NCBI RefSeq assembly: GCF_003097515.1 | Contig: NZ_CP029188.1 | Location: 1,574,501 to 1,638,500, forward strand | Direction of reading: 5' to 3' | DNA from: Streptomyces tirandamycinicus | GTDB lineage: Bacteria; Actinomycetota; Actinomycetes; Streptomycetales; Streptomycetaceae | DNA: 64,000 nucleotides | Shown: positions 34,852-42,862 of the stretch, piece by piece | How the letters are laid out: each line of letters opens with the position of its first letter | Position numbering within the stretch: position 1 is the first letter of the stretch | The notes under the pieces: generated by a model | Seen by the model: the letters and a program-made list of their open reading frames with translations, nothing else | Database searches by the model: none | Told to the model about the DNA's origin: nothing | Position numbers and translations under genes: made by a program

Positions 34852-35496
34852 TCAGCGCCCGCTGAGGCGCCTGGCGTTTTCCAGGTGCGCGGTGAGCCGC
34901 TCCTGGATGTGGACGGTCGCCTCGTCGAGCGCCTTGCGGGTACGCCGCCCGCTGCCGTCGCCGGGCGTGAAGGGCTCGCCGAAGACGATGTCGAAGCGGC
35001 TGCGCAGTGGGGGCAGCGCCGGTATCAACCGTCCGCCGCGTCCGCTGCTTCCCAGCACGGCGACCGGGACGATCGGGGCCCCGGAGCGCACGGCGAAGTA
35101 CGCCAGCCCGGCGCGGATGGAGCCGAAGTCGCCACCGCCCCGGGTGCCCTCGGGGAAGATCCCGAGGACCCCGCCGCCGTCCAGGACGCCGAGGGCGCCG
35201 GTCACGGCGGTGCGGTCCGGGCCGGAGCGGTCCACCTTCAGCTGCCCGATCCCGGTCAGGAACGGGTCCAGGGGGCCGGCGAACGCCTCCTTCTTGATGA
35301 GGAAGTGCACCGGCCTGGGCGCCGTGCCCATGAGCATCGGGCCGTCGATGTTGTGGGCGTGGTTGACGGCGAGGATCACCGGCCCGGTGGCCGGCACCCG
35401 CCAGGCGCCGAGCACCCGCGGACGCCACAGCGTGTGCATCAGGCCGATGCCGATGGCCCGGCCGACGGCAGCGCCCCGCTCGGACGGTGAGGTCAC
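34852..35496 (-). CDS. plsC: 1-acyl-sn-glycerol-3-phosphate acyltransferase
   Basis: Acylates lysophosphatidate to phosphatidate at the membrane. 214 aa. Catalytic NHAHNIDGP (HX4D, about residue 40) and the glycerol-phosphate-binding FPEGTRGGG (about 109); later [12 protein letters not shown] 35496 overlaps the cmk stop by 4 bp (GTGA), so translation is coupled. A longer in-frame reading through cmk is not used. Confidence 0.94.
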   Translation of the reverse strand: MTSPSERGAAVGRAIGIGLMHTLWRPRVLGAWRVPATGPVILAVNHAHNIDGPMLMGTAPRPVHFLIKKEAFAGPLDPFLTGIGQLKVDRSGPDRTAVTGALGVLDGGGVLGIFPEGTRGGGDFGSIRAGLAYFAVRSGAPIVPVAVLGSSGRGGRLIPALPPLRSRFDIVFGEPFTPGDGSGRRTRKALDEATVHIQERLTAHLENARRLSGR

Positions 35497-36173
35497 CGCG
35501 CGGCCCGCTTCTCCTCGACGAGAGCGACGACACACTCGATGACCTGCTGGAGCGTGAGATCGGTGGTGTCGACCTCGACGGCGTCGTCCGCCTTGGCGAG
35601 CGGGGAGGCCTTCCTGCTGGAGTCGGCGGCGTCCCGCCTGATCAGCGCCTCGCGGGTGGACGCGAGATCGGCCGCCTCCTTGCCCTTCAGCTCGCCGCTG
35701 CGACGGGCCGCACGCGCCTCCGGGGAGGCGGTGAGGAAGATCTTGACATCGGCGCCGGGGAGGACGGTGGTGCCGATGTCCCGGCCCTCGACGACGATGC
35801 CCTTCTCGGCGGCCGCGGCGATGGCCCGCTGCAACTCGGTGATCCGGGTCCGCACCTCCGGGACCGCGCTGACGGCGCTCACCTTGGAGGTCACCTCCCG
35901 GGTGCGGATCGGACCGGCGGCGTCCGCCCCGTCGACGCTGATCGCCGGGGCGAGCGGGTCCGTACCGGACTCGATCACCGGCTTGCCGCAGACGGCGGCG
36001 ACGGCCCCCGGGTCGTCCACGTCGATGCCGTTGGTCAGCATCCACCAGGTGATCGCCCGGTACTGCGCGCCGGTGTCCAGGTAGCTGAGGCCCAGCTCTG
36101 CGGCGACCGCCCTGGAGGTGCTCGACTTGCCCGTGCCGGAGGGCCCGTCGATGGCGACGATCACGGATTCCAC
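35493..36173 (-). CDS. cmk: Cytidylate kinase
   Basis: Phosphorylates CMP/dCMP with ATP. 226 aa. P-loop IDGPSGTGKSSTSRAVA at residues 8-24; YLDTGAQYRA; EGRDIGTTVLPGADVKIFLT; C-terminal LIRRDAADSSRKASPL (lid and NMP binding). Starts at GTG 36173 (V-E-S-V-I-V-A-I-D-G). Coupled to plsC by a 4-bp overlap. Confidence 0.96.
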   Translation of the reverse strand: MESVIVAIDGPSGTGKSSTSRAVAAELGLSYLDTGAQYRAITWWMLTNGIDVDDPGAVAAVCGKPVIESGTDPLAPAISVDGADAAGPIRTREVTSKVSAVSAVPEVRTRITELQRAIAAAAEKGIVVEGRDIGTTVLPGADVKIFLTASPEARAARRSGELKGKEAADLASTREALIRRDAADSSRKASPLAKADDAVEVDTTDLTLQQVIECVVALVEEKRAAR

Positions 36174-36289
36174 GGTGTCGGAGACCTTCCTGAAGCTGGT
36201 GTGCGGGCAGGGCGGAGTGCCGAGGTGCCCTGCACAAGGTTACCGAGTGCGGGACGGGCCCCATGCACCGCTTCCCGGACCGGGCGGCA

Positions 36290-36412
36290 GGGTCCGGGAG
36301 GGATCCGCGACCGCGGGGCCGTGCCCGGGAGGGATCCGCAGGCGCGGCCGTGCCCGGGAGGCTTCCGCGGCCGTGCCCGGGAGGCTTCCGCGACCACGCG
36401 GCCGGGAGGCAG
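36290..36412. repeat. About 29-bp degenerate tandem repeat between cmk and tyrA
   Basis: Four units of roughly 29, 29, 23 and 30 bp with the shared core gtgcccgggagg(g/c)(a/t)tccgc, followed by a shortened copy. They fill the gap between the tyrA stop and the cmk start. Confidence 0.7.
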
Positions 36413-36424
36413 CACGCCCGTGGG

Positions 36425-37510
36425 TCACTGGCGCAGCGCCCAGCCCCGCTCCCGGAGCGCCGCCGACAGCACGGGGGCGGCCGAGGGCTCCACCATGAGC
36501 TGGACCAGACCCGCCTGCTGCCCGGTCGCGTGCTCGATGCGCACGTCCTCGATGTTGACGCCCGCGCTGCCCGCGTCGGCGAAGATCCGGGCCAGCTCGC
36601 CCGGCCGGTCGCTGATCAGGACGGCGACGGTCTCGTACACCGCGGGCGCGGCGCCGTGCTTGCCGGGGACCCGCTCGCGGCCCGCGTTGCCGCGGCGCAG
36701 GACGTTCTCGACCCCGCTCGCGCCGTCGCGCCGCTTGTCCTCGTCGGGGGACTGCAGGGCACGCAGGGCACGGACCGTCTCCTCCAGGTCCGCGGAGACG
36801 CCCGCGAGTACGTCGGCGACGGGGCCCGGGTTCGCCGTCAGGATGTCGATCCACATCCGGGGGTCGGAGGCCGCGATCCGCGTCACGTCGCGGATGCCCT
36901 GCCCGCACAGCCGCACCGCCGTCTCGTCCGCGTCCGCCAGCCGCGCGGCGACCATGGACGAGATCAGCTGGGGCGTGTGCGAGACCAGCGCGACCGCGCG
37001 GTCGTGGGCGTCGGCGTCCATCACGACGGGGACCGCGCGGCAGAGCGCGACCAGTTCCAGCGCCAGGTTGAGCACCTCGGTGTCGGTCTCCCGGGTCGGT
37101 GTGAGCACCCAGGGCCGTCCCTCGAAGAGGTCGGCGGTGGCCGCCAGCGGTCCCGACCGCTCCTTGCCGGCCATGGGGTGCGTACCGATGTACGCCGACA
37201 TGTCGACACCCAGCGCCTCCAGCTCGCGCCGCGGCCCGCCCTTGACGCTGGCCACGTCGAGGTAGCCGCGGGCGACCCCGGCGCGCATCGCCTCGGCGAG
37301 CGCCGCGGGCACATGGGCGGGCGGCACGGCGACGACCGCGAGGTCGACGGGGCCCTCGGGGGCGTCCTCGGTGCCCGCGCCGAGCGCGGCCGCGGTCCTG
37401 GCCCGGGCGAGGTCGTGGTCCGTGAGGTGCACGGCCACCCCCCGCCCGGCGAGCGCGAGGGCCGCCGAGGTGCCGATCAGGCCGGTTCCGATGACGAGCG
37501 CGGTTCTCAC
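36425..37510 (-). CDS. tyrA: Prephenate dehydrogenase with ACT domain
   Basis: Tyrosine biosynthesis: NAD-dependent oxidative decarboxylation of prephenate. 361 aa. Rossmann motif LVIGTGLIGTSAALAL (residues 4-19); GTHPMAGKERSG; SHTPQLISSMVA with the catalytic His region. Residues about 285-350 form a C-terminal ACT domain (VLISDRPGELARIFADAGSA), suggesting feedback by an amino acid. GTG 37510 overlaps the aroH stop by 4 bp, pairing the two shikimate-branch enzymes. Confidence 0.95.
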   Translation of the reverse strand: MRTALVIGTGLIGTSAALALAGRGVAVHLTDHDLARARTAAALGAGTEDAPEGPVDLAVVAVPPAHVPAALAEAMRAGVARGYLDVASVKGGPRRELEALGVDMSAYIGTHPMAGKERSGPLAATADLFEGRPWVLTPTRETDTEVLNLALELVALCRAVPVVMDADAHDRAVALVSHTPQLISSMVAARLADADETAVRLCGQGIRDVTRIAASDPRMWIDILTANPGPVADVLAGVSADLEETVRALRALQSPDEDKRRDGASGVENVLRRGNAGRERVPGKHGAAPAVYETVAVLISDRPGELARIFADAGSAGVNIEDVRIEHATGQQAGLVQLMVEPSAAPVLSAALRERGWALRQ

Positions 37511-37869
37511 TGGGCGATGTCCTTGCGGAGGGCGGCCGCGGCACCGAGGTAGACGTGCGCGATCCGGGACCTGGGCAGGTCGGACTCGATGTGGGCGAGT
37601 ACCCGTACGACCCGGGGCATCGCCCCGGCGATGTCGAGTTCCTGGGCGCAGATGAGCGGGACGTCGACGATGCCGAGGGCCCGCGCGGCGGCGGCCGGGA
37701 AGTCGCTGTGCAGATCCGGTGTGGCCGTGAACCAGATGCTGATGAGGTCGTCCGCCGTGAGCCCGTTGCGCTCCAGGATGGTGGTGAGCAGCTCACCGAC
37801 CTGCTCGTCCATGTGCCCGGCCTCGTCCCGTTCCAGCTGGACGGCTCCCCGGACGGCTCGTACCGCCAC
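37507..37869 (-). CDS. aroH: Chorismate mutase, AroH class
   Basis: Converts chorismate to prephenate, feeding TyrA next door. 120 aa, the standard AroH (trimeric, Bacillus-type) length. Motifs: AVRAVRGAVQLERDEAGHM (Arg active-site residues), LISIWFTATPDLHSDFPAAA, QELDIAGAMPRVVRVLAH, and AHVYLGAAAALRKDI. GTG 37869 with GAGGAG six bases upstream. Confidence 0.95.
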   Translation of the reverse strand: MAVRAVRGAVQLERDEAGHMDEQVGELLTTILERNGLTADDLISIWFTATPDLHSDFPAAAARALGIVDVPLICAQELDIAGAMPRVVRVLAHIESDLPRSRIAHVYLGAAAALRKDIAQ

Positions 37870-38167
37870 CTTGCGCTCCTCCTCGGCGTCGACTCCGCGG
37901 CTCCGCTCCCGCGGATGCTCCGATCAGCCTAGTAGTGCCGCCCCGAGGCGACGCCGCGGCGGCCGGTCCGCGAGACGCGGGCGCGGCCGGCGCGGTCCGG
38001 CCGAGGGCGTTGCGGGGCGGATGCGCCGCTGCCCGGTGGTCAAATGTCGCCCACGGGGGCGCCTGCCGCCACCCGGGCGATCACCGGGCGTCGTTGCGGT
38101 GGACACGGGGTGTGACCTCGGCTTGGCTGGACATCCCACTGCCCGACCGTCCCCGCGGGAGTCGCCG

Positions 38168-38848
38168 ATGAAGCGCGCAGGGCCGCTGATCACGCTGTTC
38201 GCCGGACTGCTGCTCGGCATGTTCATGCTGTCGCTCAACGCCACGACCGGCGAGCCCGCTTCCACGTCGCCCGACCGGACGGCCGCGAGCCCGCCCGCGA
38301 GTCCGGCGCCTCCGACGGGCCCGGCCACCAGCCCCCCGGCGCAGCCGAGGGTGCCCGCGGTCCGGTCACCGTCCCCGACGCCCCCGGCGGACGCCAGGTA
38401 CGCGGGGCGCACCCGGGACGACCGGGCCTCCGTCGCCATCACGCTGCGCGAAGGCAAGGCGGTCGCCTACTACTGCGACGGCCGCACCCAGGAGGCGTGG
38501 CTGCGCGGCGACGTGGCGGCGGACGGCAGCATGCGGCTGAGGAGCAAGGCAGGGGCGACGCTCGACGGCACCGTGCACGACGACCGGGTCGACGGGACGG
38601 TCACGGTGCGGAACGCCGGCCATCCGTTCACCGCCGCCCGCGCGTCCGGGCCCGCCGGCGTCTACCGCGCCACCACCGAGGTGCGCGGAACCAAGGTCGA
38701 CGGCGGCTGGATCGTGCTCCAGAACGGCCGCCAGATCGGCATCGTCAGCCGCGACGGCGAGCCGGGCGCCGCTCCGCCGATCGATCCACGGACCGGCGCC
38801 GTCACGATCGACGGCGAACAGGTCACCGCCCGTCCCGTCACCCCCTGA
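38168..38848 (+). CDS. Secreted or membrane-anchored protein with a Pro/Ser-rich linker
   Basis: 226 aa. N-terminal hydrophobic segment PLITLFAGLLLGMFMLSLNA is a signal anchor or uncleaved signal; then a Pro/Ser/Thr-rich linker (residues 30-75) and a beta-rich domain (VAITLREGKAVAYYCDGRTQ ... LDGTVHDDRVDGTVTVRNA) ending VTIDGEQVTARPVTP. Family unknown. ATG 38168 has GGGAG at six bases. First of three co-directional genes (DUF6529 protein, Rieske protein), so it probably works with them at the membrane. Confidence 0.78.
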   Translation: MKRAGPLITLFAGLLLGMFMLSLNATTGEPASTSPDRTAASPPASPAPPTGPATSPPAQPRVPAVRSPSPTPPADARYAGRTRDDRASVAITLREGKAVAYYCDGRTQEAWLRGDVAADGSMRLRSKAGATLDGTVHDDRVDGTVTVRNAGHPFTAARASGPAGVYRATTEVRGTKVDGGWIVLQNGRQIGIVSRDGEPGAAPPIDPRTGAVTIDGEQVTARPVTP

Positions 38849-38868
38849 ACGTCCCCGAGGTGCAATCC

Positions 38869-39465
38869 ATGAGTGTGGACCCCAACGCACGGGCCCGGGA
38901 CCTCCCACCCGGCGGACCGAACGGCCAGCCCCCGGGCGGCGCGGCCGTATACCTGGTACCGGTGCTGGTCGGAGCAGCGGTGGCGGTGGTCCTCGGGGTG
39001 TACGGCGCGCTCCACGAGCCGGCGGGGACCGCGTTCAACCTCGCCGGGTTCAGCAGCACGGGCGCGGTGAAGTCGTGGCTGGCCACGGCGGCGTTCGCGT
39101 GCGGACTGGGGCAGCTCGTCTCGGCGCTCGCGATGTACGGCAGGCTGCCGGGCGTGCGTCCGGCCTCCTGGACGCCGGCTCTGCACCGCTGGTCGGGGCG
39201 GGTGGCCTTCCTCCTCGCGGTGCCGGTGGCGGTCCACTGCCTGTACGCCCTGGGGTACCAGACGCAGAGCGCCCGCGCGGCGTGGCACTCGCTGCTGGGG
39301 TGCTTCTTCTTCGGCGCGTTCAGCACGAAGATGCTGTTGCTGCGCGTGGAGCGGCTGCCCGGATGGCTGCTGCCGGTCGCCGGCGGACTCGTCTTCGCCG
39401 CGCTCACGGTCCTGTGGCTCACCTCGGCCCTGTGGTTCTTCCGCACCTTCGGAGTGACGACATGA
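38869..39465 (+). CDS. DUF6529-type membrane protein
   Basis: 198 aa with about five helices: VYLVPVLVGAAVAVVLGVYG, WLATAAFACGLGQLVSALAM, the VAFLLAVPVAVHCLYALGY helix, a HSLLGCFFFGAFSTKMLLL helix, and VAGGLVFAALTVLWLTSALW. Histidines in helices 3 and 4 (VHCLY, WHSLLG), about 30 residues apart, resemble the cytochrome b561/ferric-reductase-like haem arrangement, which would fit the adjacent Rieske protein (inference). The stop overlaps the Rieske ATG by 4 bp. In-frame GTG 38860 is an alternative start. Confidence 0.75.
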   Translation: MSVDPNARARDLPPGGPNGQPPGGAAVYLVPVLVGAAVAVVLGVYGALHEPAGTAFNLAGFSSTGAVKSWLATAAFACGLGQLVSALAMYGRLPGVRPASWTPALHRWSGRVAFLLAVPVAVHCLYALGYQTQSARAAWHSLLGCFFFGAFSTKMLLLRVERLPGWLLPVAGGLVFAALTVLWLTSALWFFRTFGVTT

Positions 39466-39929
39466 CGGACGGCAGGAGGGACGCCGTGGCCCGCCGGACG
39501 GTGGTACGGGCCGGGGCGGCGGGCGCACTGGCGGCGACGGCGGCAGGCTGCAGCCGCTACGGCGAGGAGAGCGGCGGCGGGACGTCCCCGCCTCCCGCGG
39601 CCGAGCGGACCGGCGGCACGGCTCCGCCGCCCGCGGACGGTGGCACGCGGCTCGGCACCACATCCGAGGTGCCGGAGGGCGGCGGAAAGGTCTTCACGGC
39701 CGAGAAGGTCGTGGTGACCCAGCCGGTGGCGGGGGACTTCAGGGCGTTCTCGGCCGTCTGCACCCACCAGGGCTGCCTCGTCGACAAGGTGGCGGACGGC
39801 ACCATCGACTGCCCCTGCCACGGGAGCGAGTTCGATGCCGCCGACGGAGCGGTGGTGAAGGGCCCGGCGACACGGCCGCTGGCGGAGAAGCGGATCATCG
39901 TGTCCGGGGACGAGATCCGGCTCGTCTGA
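39462..39929 (+). CDS. Rieske [2Fe-2S] lipoprotein, Tat-exported
   Basis: 155 aa. The N-terminus has twin Arg (ARRTVVRAGAAGALAATAAG) followed at once by a lipobox-like AAGC, so it is probably a Tat-dependent lipoprotein. A Ser/Gly/Pro linker follows, then the Rieske fold with both cluster motifs, CTHQGC (Cys, His) and CPCHGSEF (Cys, His). The spacing of 14 residues between boxes is that of small stand-alone Rieske proteins. ATGA overlap with the DUF6529 gene implies joint electron transfer. Confidence 0.92.
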   Translation: MTDGRRDAVARRTVVRAGAAGALAATAAGCSRYGEESGGGTSPPPAAERTGGTAPPPADGGTRLGTTSEVPEGGGKVFTAEKVVVTQPVAGDFRAFSAVCTHQGCLVDKVADGTIDCPCHGSEFDAADGAVVKGPATRPLAEKRIIVSGDEIRLV

Positions 39930-39940
39930 GGCCGGCGTGC

Positions 39941-39974
39941 CGAACTCCACGGCCGACCGAACTCCACGGCCGAC
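39941..39974. repeat. 17-bp direct repeat x2 after the Rieske gene
   Basis: Two adjacent copies of cgaactccacggccgac directly downstream of the Rieske stop codon. Confidence 0.7.
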
Positions 39975-40148
39975 CGGACCTCACCTCGATCGGCACTTCA
40001 CCCCCGCCCGGAGCTCCACCACCGACCGGGCCGAAGCCGCCCGGTCCGGCCGACCTCGTCACCGCCGCCCCGGCCTCTCCACCCGCGGCCGACGCACGGC
40101 GGCCCGGCGGACGGTCTGGACACGGGGCGCGCCGCGGCGTACCCCGAC

Positions 40149-40178
40149 TCGACAGGCAAGCGACTGCTTGCCTATTCT
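40149..40178 (+). promoter_or_regulatory. Promoter and operator of the ArsR-type regulator
   Basis: -35-like TCGACA (40149-40154), 18-base spacer, -10 TATTCT (40173-40178), and GTG at 40185 six bases later, i.e. probably a leaderless transcript. Between the boxes is a perfect inverted repeat AGGCAAGC-GACT-GCTTGCCT (40154-40173), a good autoregulatory operator for the gene product. Confidence 0.7.
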
Positions 40179-40184
40179 GCACTC

Positions 40185-40487
40185 GTGGCCGACAACCTCT
40201 TCAGGGCCCTGGCCGACGCCACCCGCCGCACCATCCTCGACGAGCTCGCGGAGAGGTCGGGACAGACACTGTTCGAGATCTGTGCGCGCCTGAGCACGAG
40301 GCACGGGCTCGGCATCTCGCGCCAGGCGGTCTCCCAGCACCTCGCCGTGCTGGAGGCCGCCGGTCTGGTCGAGACCAGGCGGGAGGGCCGCTGCAAGTTC
40401 CACGACCTGAACACGGCTCCGCTGCGGCGGATCACCGAGCGATGGCCCGTGCCCCACGCGCCGAACCCGGAGGACAGCACCTCATGA
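40185..40487 (+). CDS. ArsR-family winged-helix regulator
   Basis: 100-aa winged-helix repressor. Starts MADNLFRALADATRRTILDE, typical of non-metal ArsR proteins paired with VOC or SRPBCC genes. Recognition helix in ISRQAVSQHLAVLEAAGL; wing VETRREGRCKFHDLNTAPL. No cysteine metal site of the CVC type. ATGA overlap with the VOC gene. Likely autoregulated through the inverted repeat at 40154-40173. Confidence 0.9.
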   Translation: MADNLFRALADATRRTILDELAERSGQTLFEICARLSTRHGLGISRQAVSQHLAVLEAAGLVETRREGRCKFHDLNTAPLRRITERWPVPHAPNPEDSTS

Positions 40488-40876
40488 AGATCCATCTGAC
40501 CAGCGTCTTCGTCGACGACCAGGCCGAGGCCCTGCGCTTCTACACCGAGATCCTCGGCTTCGTGAAGAAGCACGACGTCCCTCTCGGCGAGCAGGACCGG
40601 TGGCTGACGGTCGTCTCACCCGAAGAGCCCGGCGGCACCGAACTGCTCCTGGAGCCCGCCCGCCATCCGGCCGCCAGGACCTACCGCGACGCGCTCGTCG
40701 AGGACGGCATCCCGCTCGCCCAGTTCGCCGTCGACGACGTGGCGGTGGAGTACGAGCGCCTGAGCGCCCTCGGCGTCCGCTTCACCCAGAAGCCCCTGGA
40801 AACGGGCCCGGTCACCACCGCCGTCCTCGACGACACCTGCGGCAACCTCATCCAGATCGCCGGCCTGCCGCAGTAG
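40484..40876 (+). CDS. VOC-family (glyoxalase-like) protein
   Basis: 130 aa, one complete vicinal-oxygen-chelate domain: MKIHLTSVFVDDQAEALRFY, then a LGFVKKHDVPLGEQDRWLTV strand, LLLEPARHPAARTY, FAVDDVAVEYERLSALGVRF and the closing DTCGNLIQIAGL. Such ArsR-coupled VOC proteins act on or bind small toxic or antibiotic molecules; the substrate is unknown. AGGAGG upstream lies inside the regulator gene. Confidence 0.88.
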   Translation: MKIHLTSVFVDDQAEALRFYTEILGFVKKHDVPLGEQDRWLTVVSPEEPGGTELLLEPARHPAARTYRDALVEDGIPLAQFAVDDVAVEYERLSALGVRFTQKPLETGPVTTAVLDDTCGNLIQIAGLPQ

Positions 40877-40965
40877 GCGGGCGGCCCCGGCAACGGTCGG
40901 CCCCGGTGGGCGGCCGGCCGCGAACGGCGCTCTCCCGGACGGTCCGCTCCACCGCACCGGTTCGC

Positions 40966-41850
40966 TCAGGCTTCCCGCCCACCGGCGCCCGCGTGCGCAC
41001 CCACGATCGCCACCGCCTGCCCGCTCACCCGCACGCGCGGGTCCGCGGCGGAGGCTTCCACCCGGAGCAGGCTGGGCCGACCGAGATCCTCCCCCTGACG
41101 GATGGTGAAGGCACCGGAGGGCGGGAGAGCGCCGAGGGCGCGCAGGTAGCCGCCGAGGGCGGCGGCCGCGGCACCGGTGGCCGGATCCTCGACGACACCG
41201 CCGACCGGAAAGGGGTCGCGGGCGTGGAAGAGCCCTTCGGCCTCACGCCAGACCAGCTGGAGCGTGGTCCAGCCGTGACGGTGCATCACCTCCGCCAGAG
41301 CGTCGAAGTCGTAGTCGAGTGCGGCGAGACGCTCACGGGTGGCCGCGGCCAGGACCAGGTGCTCGTTTCCGCCGAAGGCGACGTGCGGGGGAAGCGCGGG
41401 GTCGAGGTCTTCCGGGGACCAGTGCAGGGCCGCGAGGGAGGCATGCACTTCCTCGTGACTCGCCGGCCGGGAGCGGGTGGGGACGCTGGTGAGCGTCGCC
41501 GTCACCGAGCCGTCCGGCTCTGCCGAGGTGTCCAGGGCGATCTCACCCACCGGCGTGCCGAAGGCGAGCGGGCCGGGGCCGATCCGCTCGGCCAGGGCCA
41601 CCGCGGTGGCGACGGTCGCGTGGCCGCAGAAGGCGACCTCGGCGAGGGGGCTGAAGTAGCGCAGCCGGAATCGGCGCGCCGGGAGGTCGGCGGCCGTGAC
41701 GAACGCGGTCTCCGAGTAACCGACTTCGGCGGCGGTGGCCAGCATGGCGGCATCGTCCAGTGCGGCCGCGTCGAGCACGACGCCGGCCGGGTTGCCACCG
41801 GCGGGGTCGGTGGTGAAAGCGGTGTAGCGAAGGGTCTCGGGGTGTGTCAT
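40966..41850 (-). CDS. PhzF-family isomerase/epimerase
   Basis: PhzF/DapF-fold enzyme, 294 aa from ATG 41850 (ATG 41859 adds three residues but has its AAGGG too close). Signatures: RYTAFTTDPAGGNPAGVVLD at the N-terminus, SETAFVT (catalytic Glu), RYFSPLAEVAFCGHATVA (substrate pocket), VEDPATGAAAAALGGYL. The natural substrate of most family members outside phenazine clusters is unknown, and no phenazine genes are here. Divergent from the LysR regulator, its probable controller. Confidence 0.9.
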   Translation of the reverse strand: MTHPETLRYTAFTTDPAGGNPAGVVLDAAALDDAAMLATAAEVGYSETAFVTAADLPARRFRLRYFSPLAEVAFCGHATVATAVALAERIGPGPLAFGTPVGEIALDTSAEPDGSVTATLTSVPTRSRPASHEEVHASLAALHWSPEDLDPALPPHVAFGGNEHLVLAAATRERLAALDYDFDALAEVMHRHGWTTLQLVWREAEGLFHARDPFPVGGVVEDPATGAAAAALGGYLRALGALPPSGAFTIRQGEDLGRPSLLRVEASAADPRVRVSGQAVAIVGAHAGAGGREA

Positions 41851-41953
41851 CGGGCTCATGCCCTTACCGTCACAGCACGCAACCATTTCCACAAACGATG
41901 GATATCGATAGCGGTCATCGCTGTTCCCGATGGTGGCGGTTATCGTCGGCGGC

Positions 41954-42862
41954 ATGGAGACACGACTGCTGCGCACCTTCGCCACCGTCGCACGGACCGG
42001 GAACCTGACAGCCGCCGCGGAGCGCCTGCACCTCGTCCAGTCCACCGTCACCGCCCAGGTGCAGGCACTGGAGAAGGAGCTCGACCTGCGCCTGTTCGAC
42101 CGGCTGCCGCGCGGGGTGGTGCTCACCGGCGCCGGACGCGAGGTGCTGGCACAGGCCGAGGCGGTGCTGGAGGCCGAGTCCCGGTTGCGGGCGGCCGCCG
42201 CCTCGGCCGGTGGCGCGGGCGGCCGGGTGACCGGACGGGTGGTGCTCTCGGCCGGCGAGACGCTGGTGTCCGCGCGGCTGCCGGGAGTCATCGCCGCGCT
42301 CCGGCGCAGCCACCCCGGGATCGAGGTGGACCTGCACACGATGGGAACCGCAACCGCCGTCGCCGCGCTCCGCACCGGCGAGCTGGACCTGGCCCTGCTC
42401 CTGGAGGACGAGGCGAACTTCCGCGACATCGAGTGCACGCCGCTGGCCCGCGAACCGCTCGTCCTCGTCTGCTCCCCCGACCACCCCGTCGCCCGCAGCG
42501 CCACCGACTCACCCGCCGGCTGGGCGGAGCTGGCCCGCCAGGACTACTTCCTGCACGAGCAGGGCTGCTCCTACAGCGACCACTTCATCGACCGGCTGCT
42601 CGCCGCCGCCGAAGGGTCGCAGCCCCGGATCACCCGCTTCGGCAGTCTGGAGGCCGCCAGGTCCTGCGTCGCCGCGGGCCTCGGCCTCAGCCTGCTGGCC
42701 CGCGTCAACGTCGCGGACGCGCTCGCGGCGGGCCGCCTCACGCAGGTGCCCGGCCCGCGGTTCCCCGACGTCACCGTCCAGCTGGCCCGCCACCAGCGGC
42801 GCTGGCTCTCCCCCGCGGCGGCCGCGCTCGCCACGGAACTACCGCACCACTTCCCCGGCTGA
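41954..42862 (+). CDS. LysR-family transcriptional regulator
   Basis: 302 aa. N-terminal winged helix (LLRTFATVARTGNLTAAAERLHLVQSTVTAQ), linker helix, then a periplasmic-binding-like effector domain (GRVVLSAGETLVSARLPGVI ... EGSQPRITRFGSLEAARSCVAAG). ATG 41954. The 103-bp divergent region to PhzF holds AGCG-GTCAT-CGCT and cggttatcg half sites suited to LysR binding. The stop lies 24 bp inside the convergent methyltransferase gene. Confidence 0.9.
   Translation: METRLLRTFATVARTGNLTAAAERLHLVQSTVTAQVQALEKELDLRLFDRLPRGVVLTGAGREVLAQAEAVLEAESRLRAAAASAGGAGGRVTGRVVLSAGETLVSARLPGVIAALRRSHPGIEVDLHTMGTATAVAALRTGELDLALLLEDEANFRDIECTPLAREPLVLVCSPDHPVARSATDSPAGWAELARQDYFLHEQGCSYSDHFIDRLLAAAEGSQPRITRFGSLEAARSCVAAGLGLSLLARVNVADALAAGRLTQVPGPRFPDVTVQLARHQRRWLSPAAAALATELPHHFPG

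Noticed and set aside
34852..36264. A single fused plsC-cmk protein (470 codons in one frame)
   Set aside because: The upstream part is cmk read in a wrong frame; cmk has its own frame with P-loop and stop, and plsC starts at the GTGA overlap.
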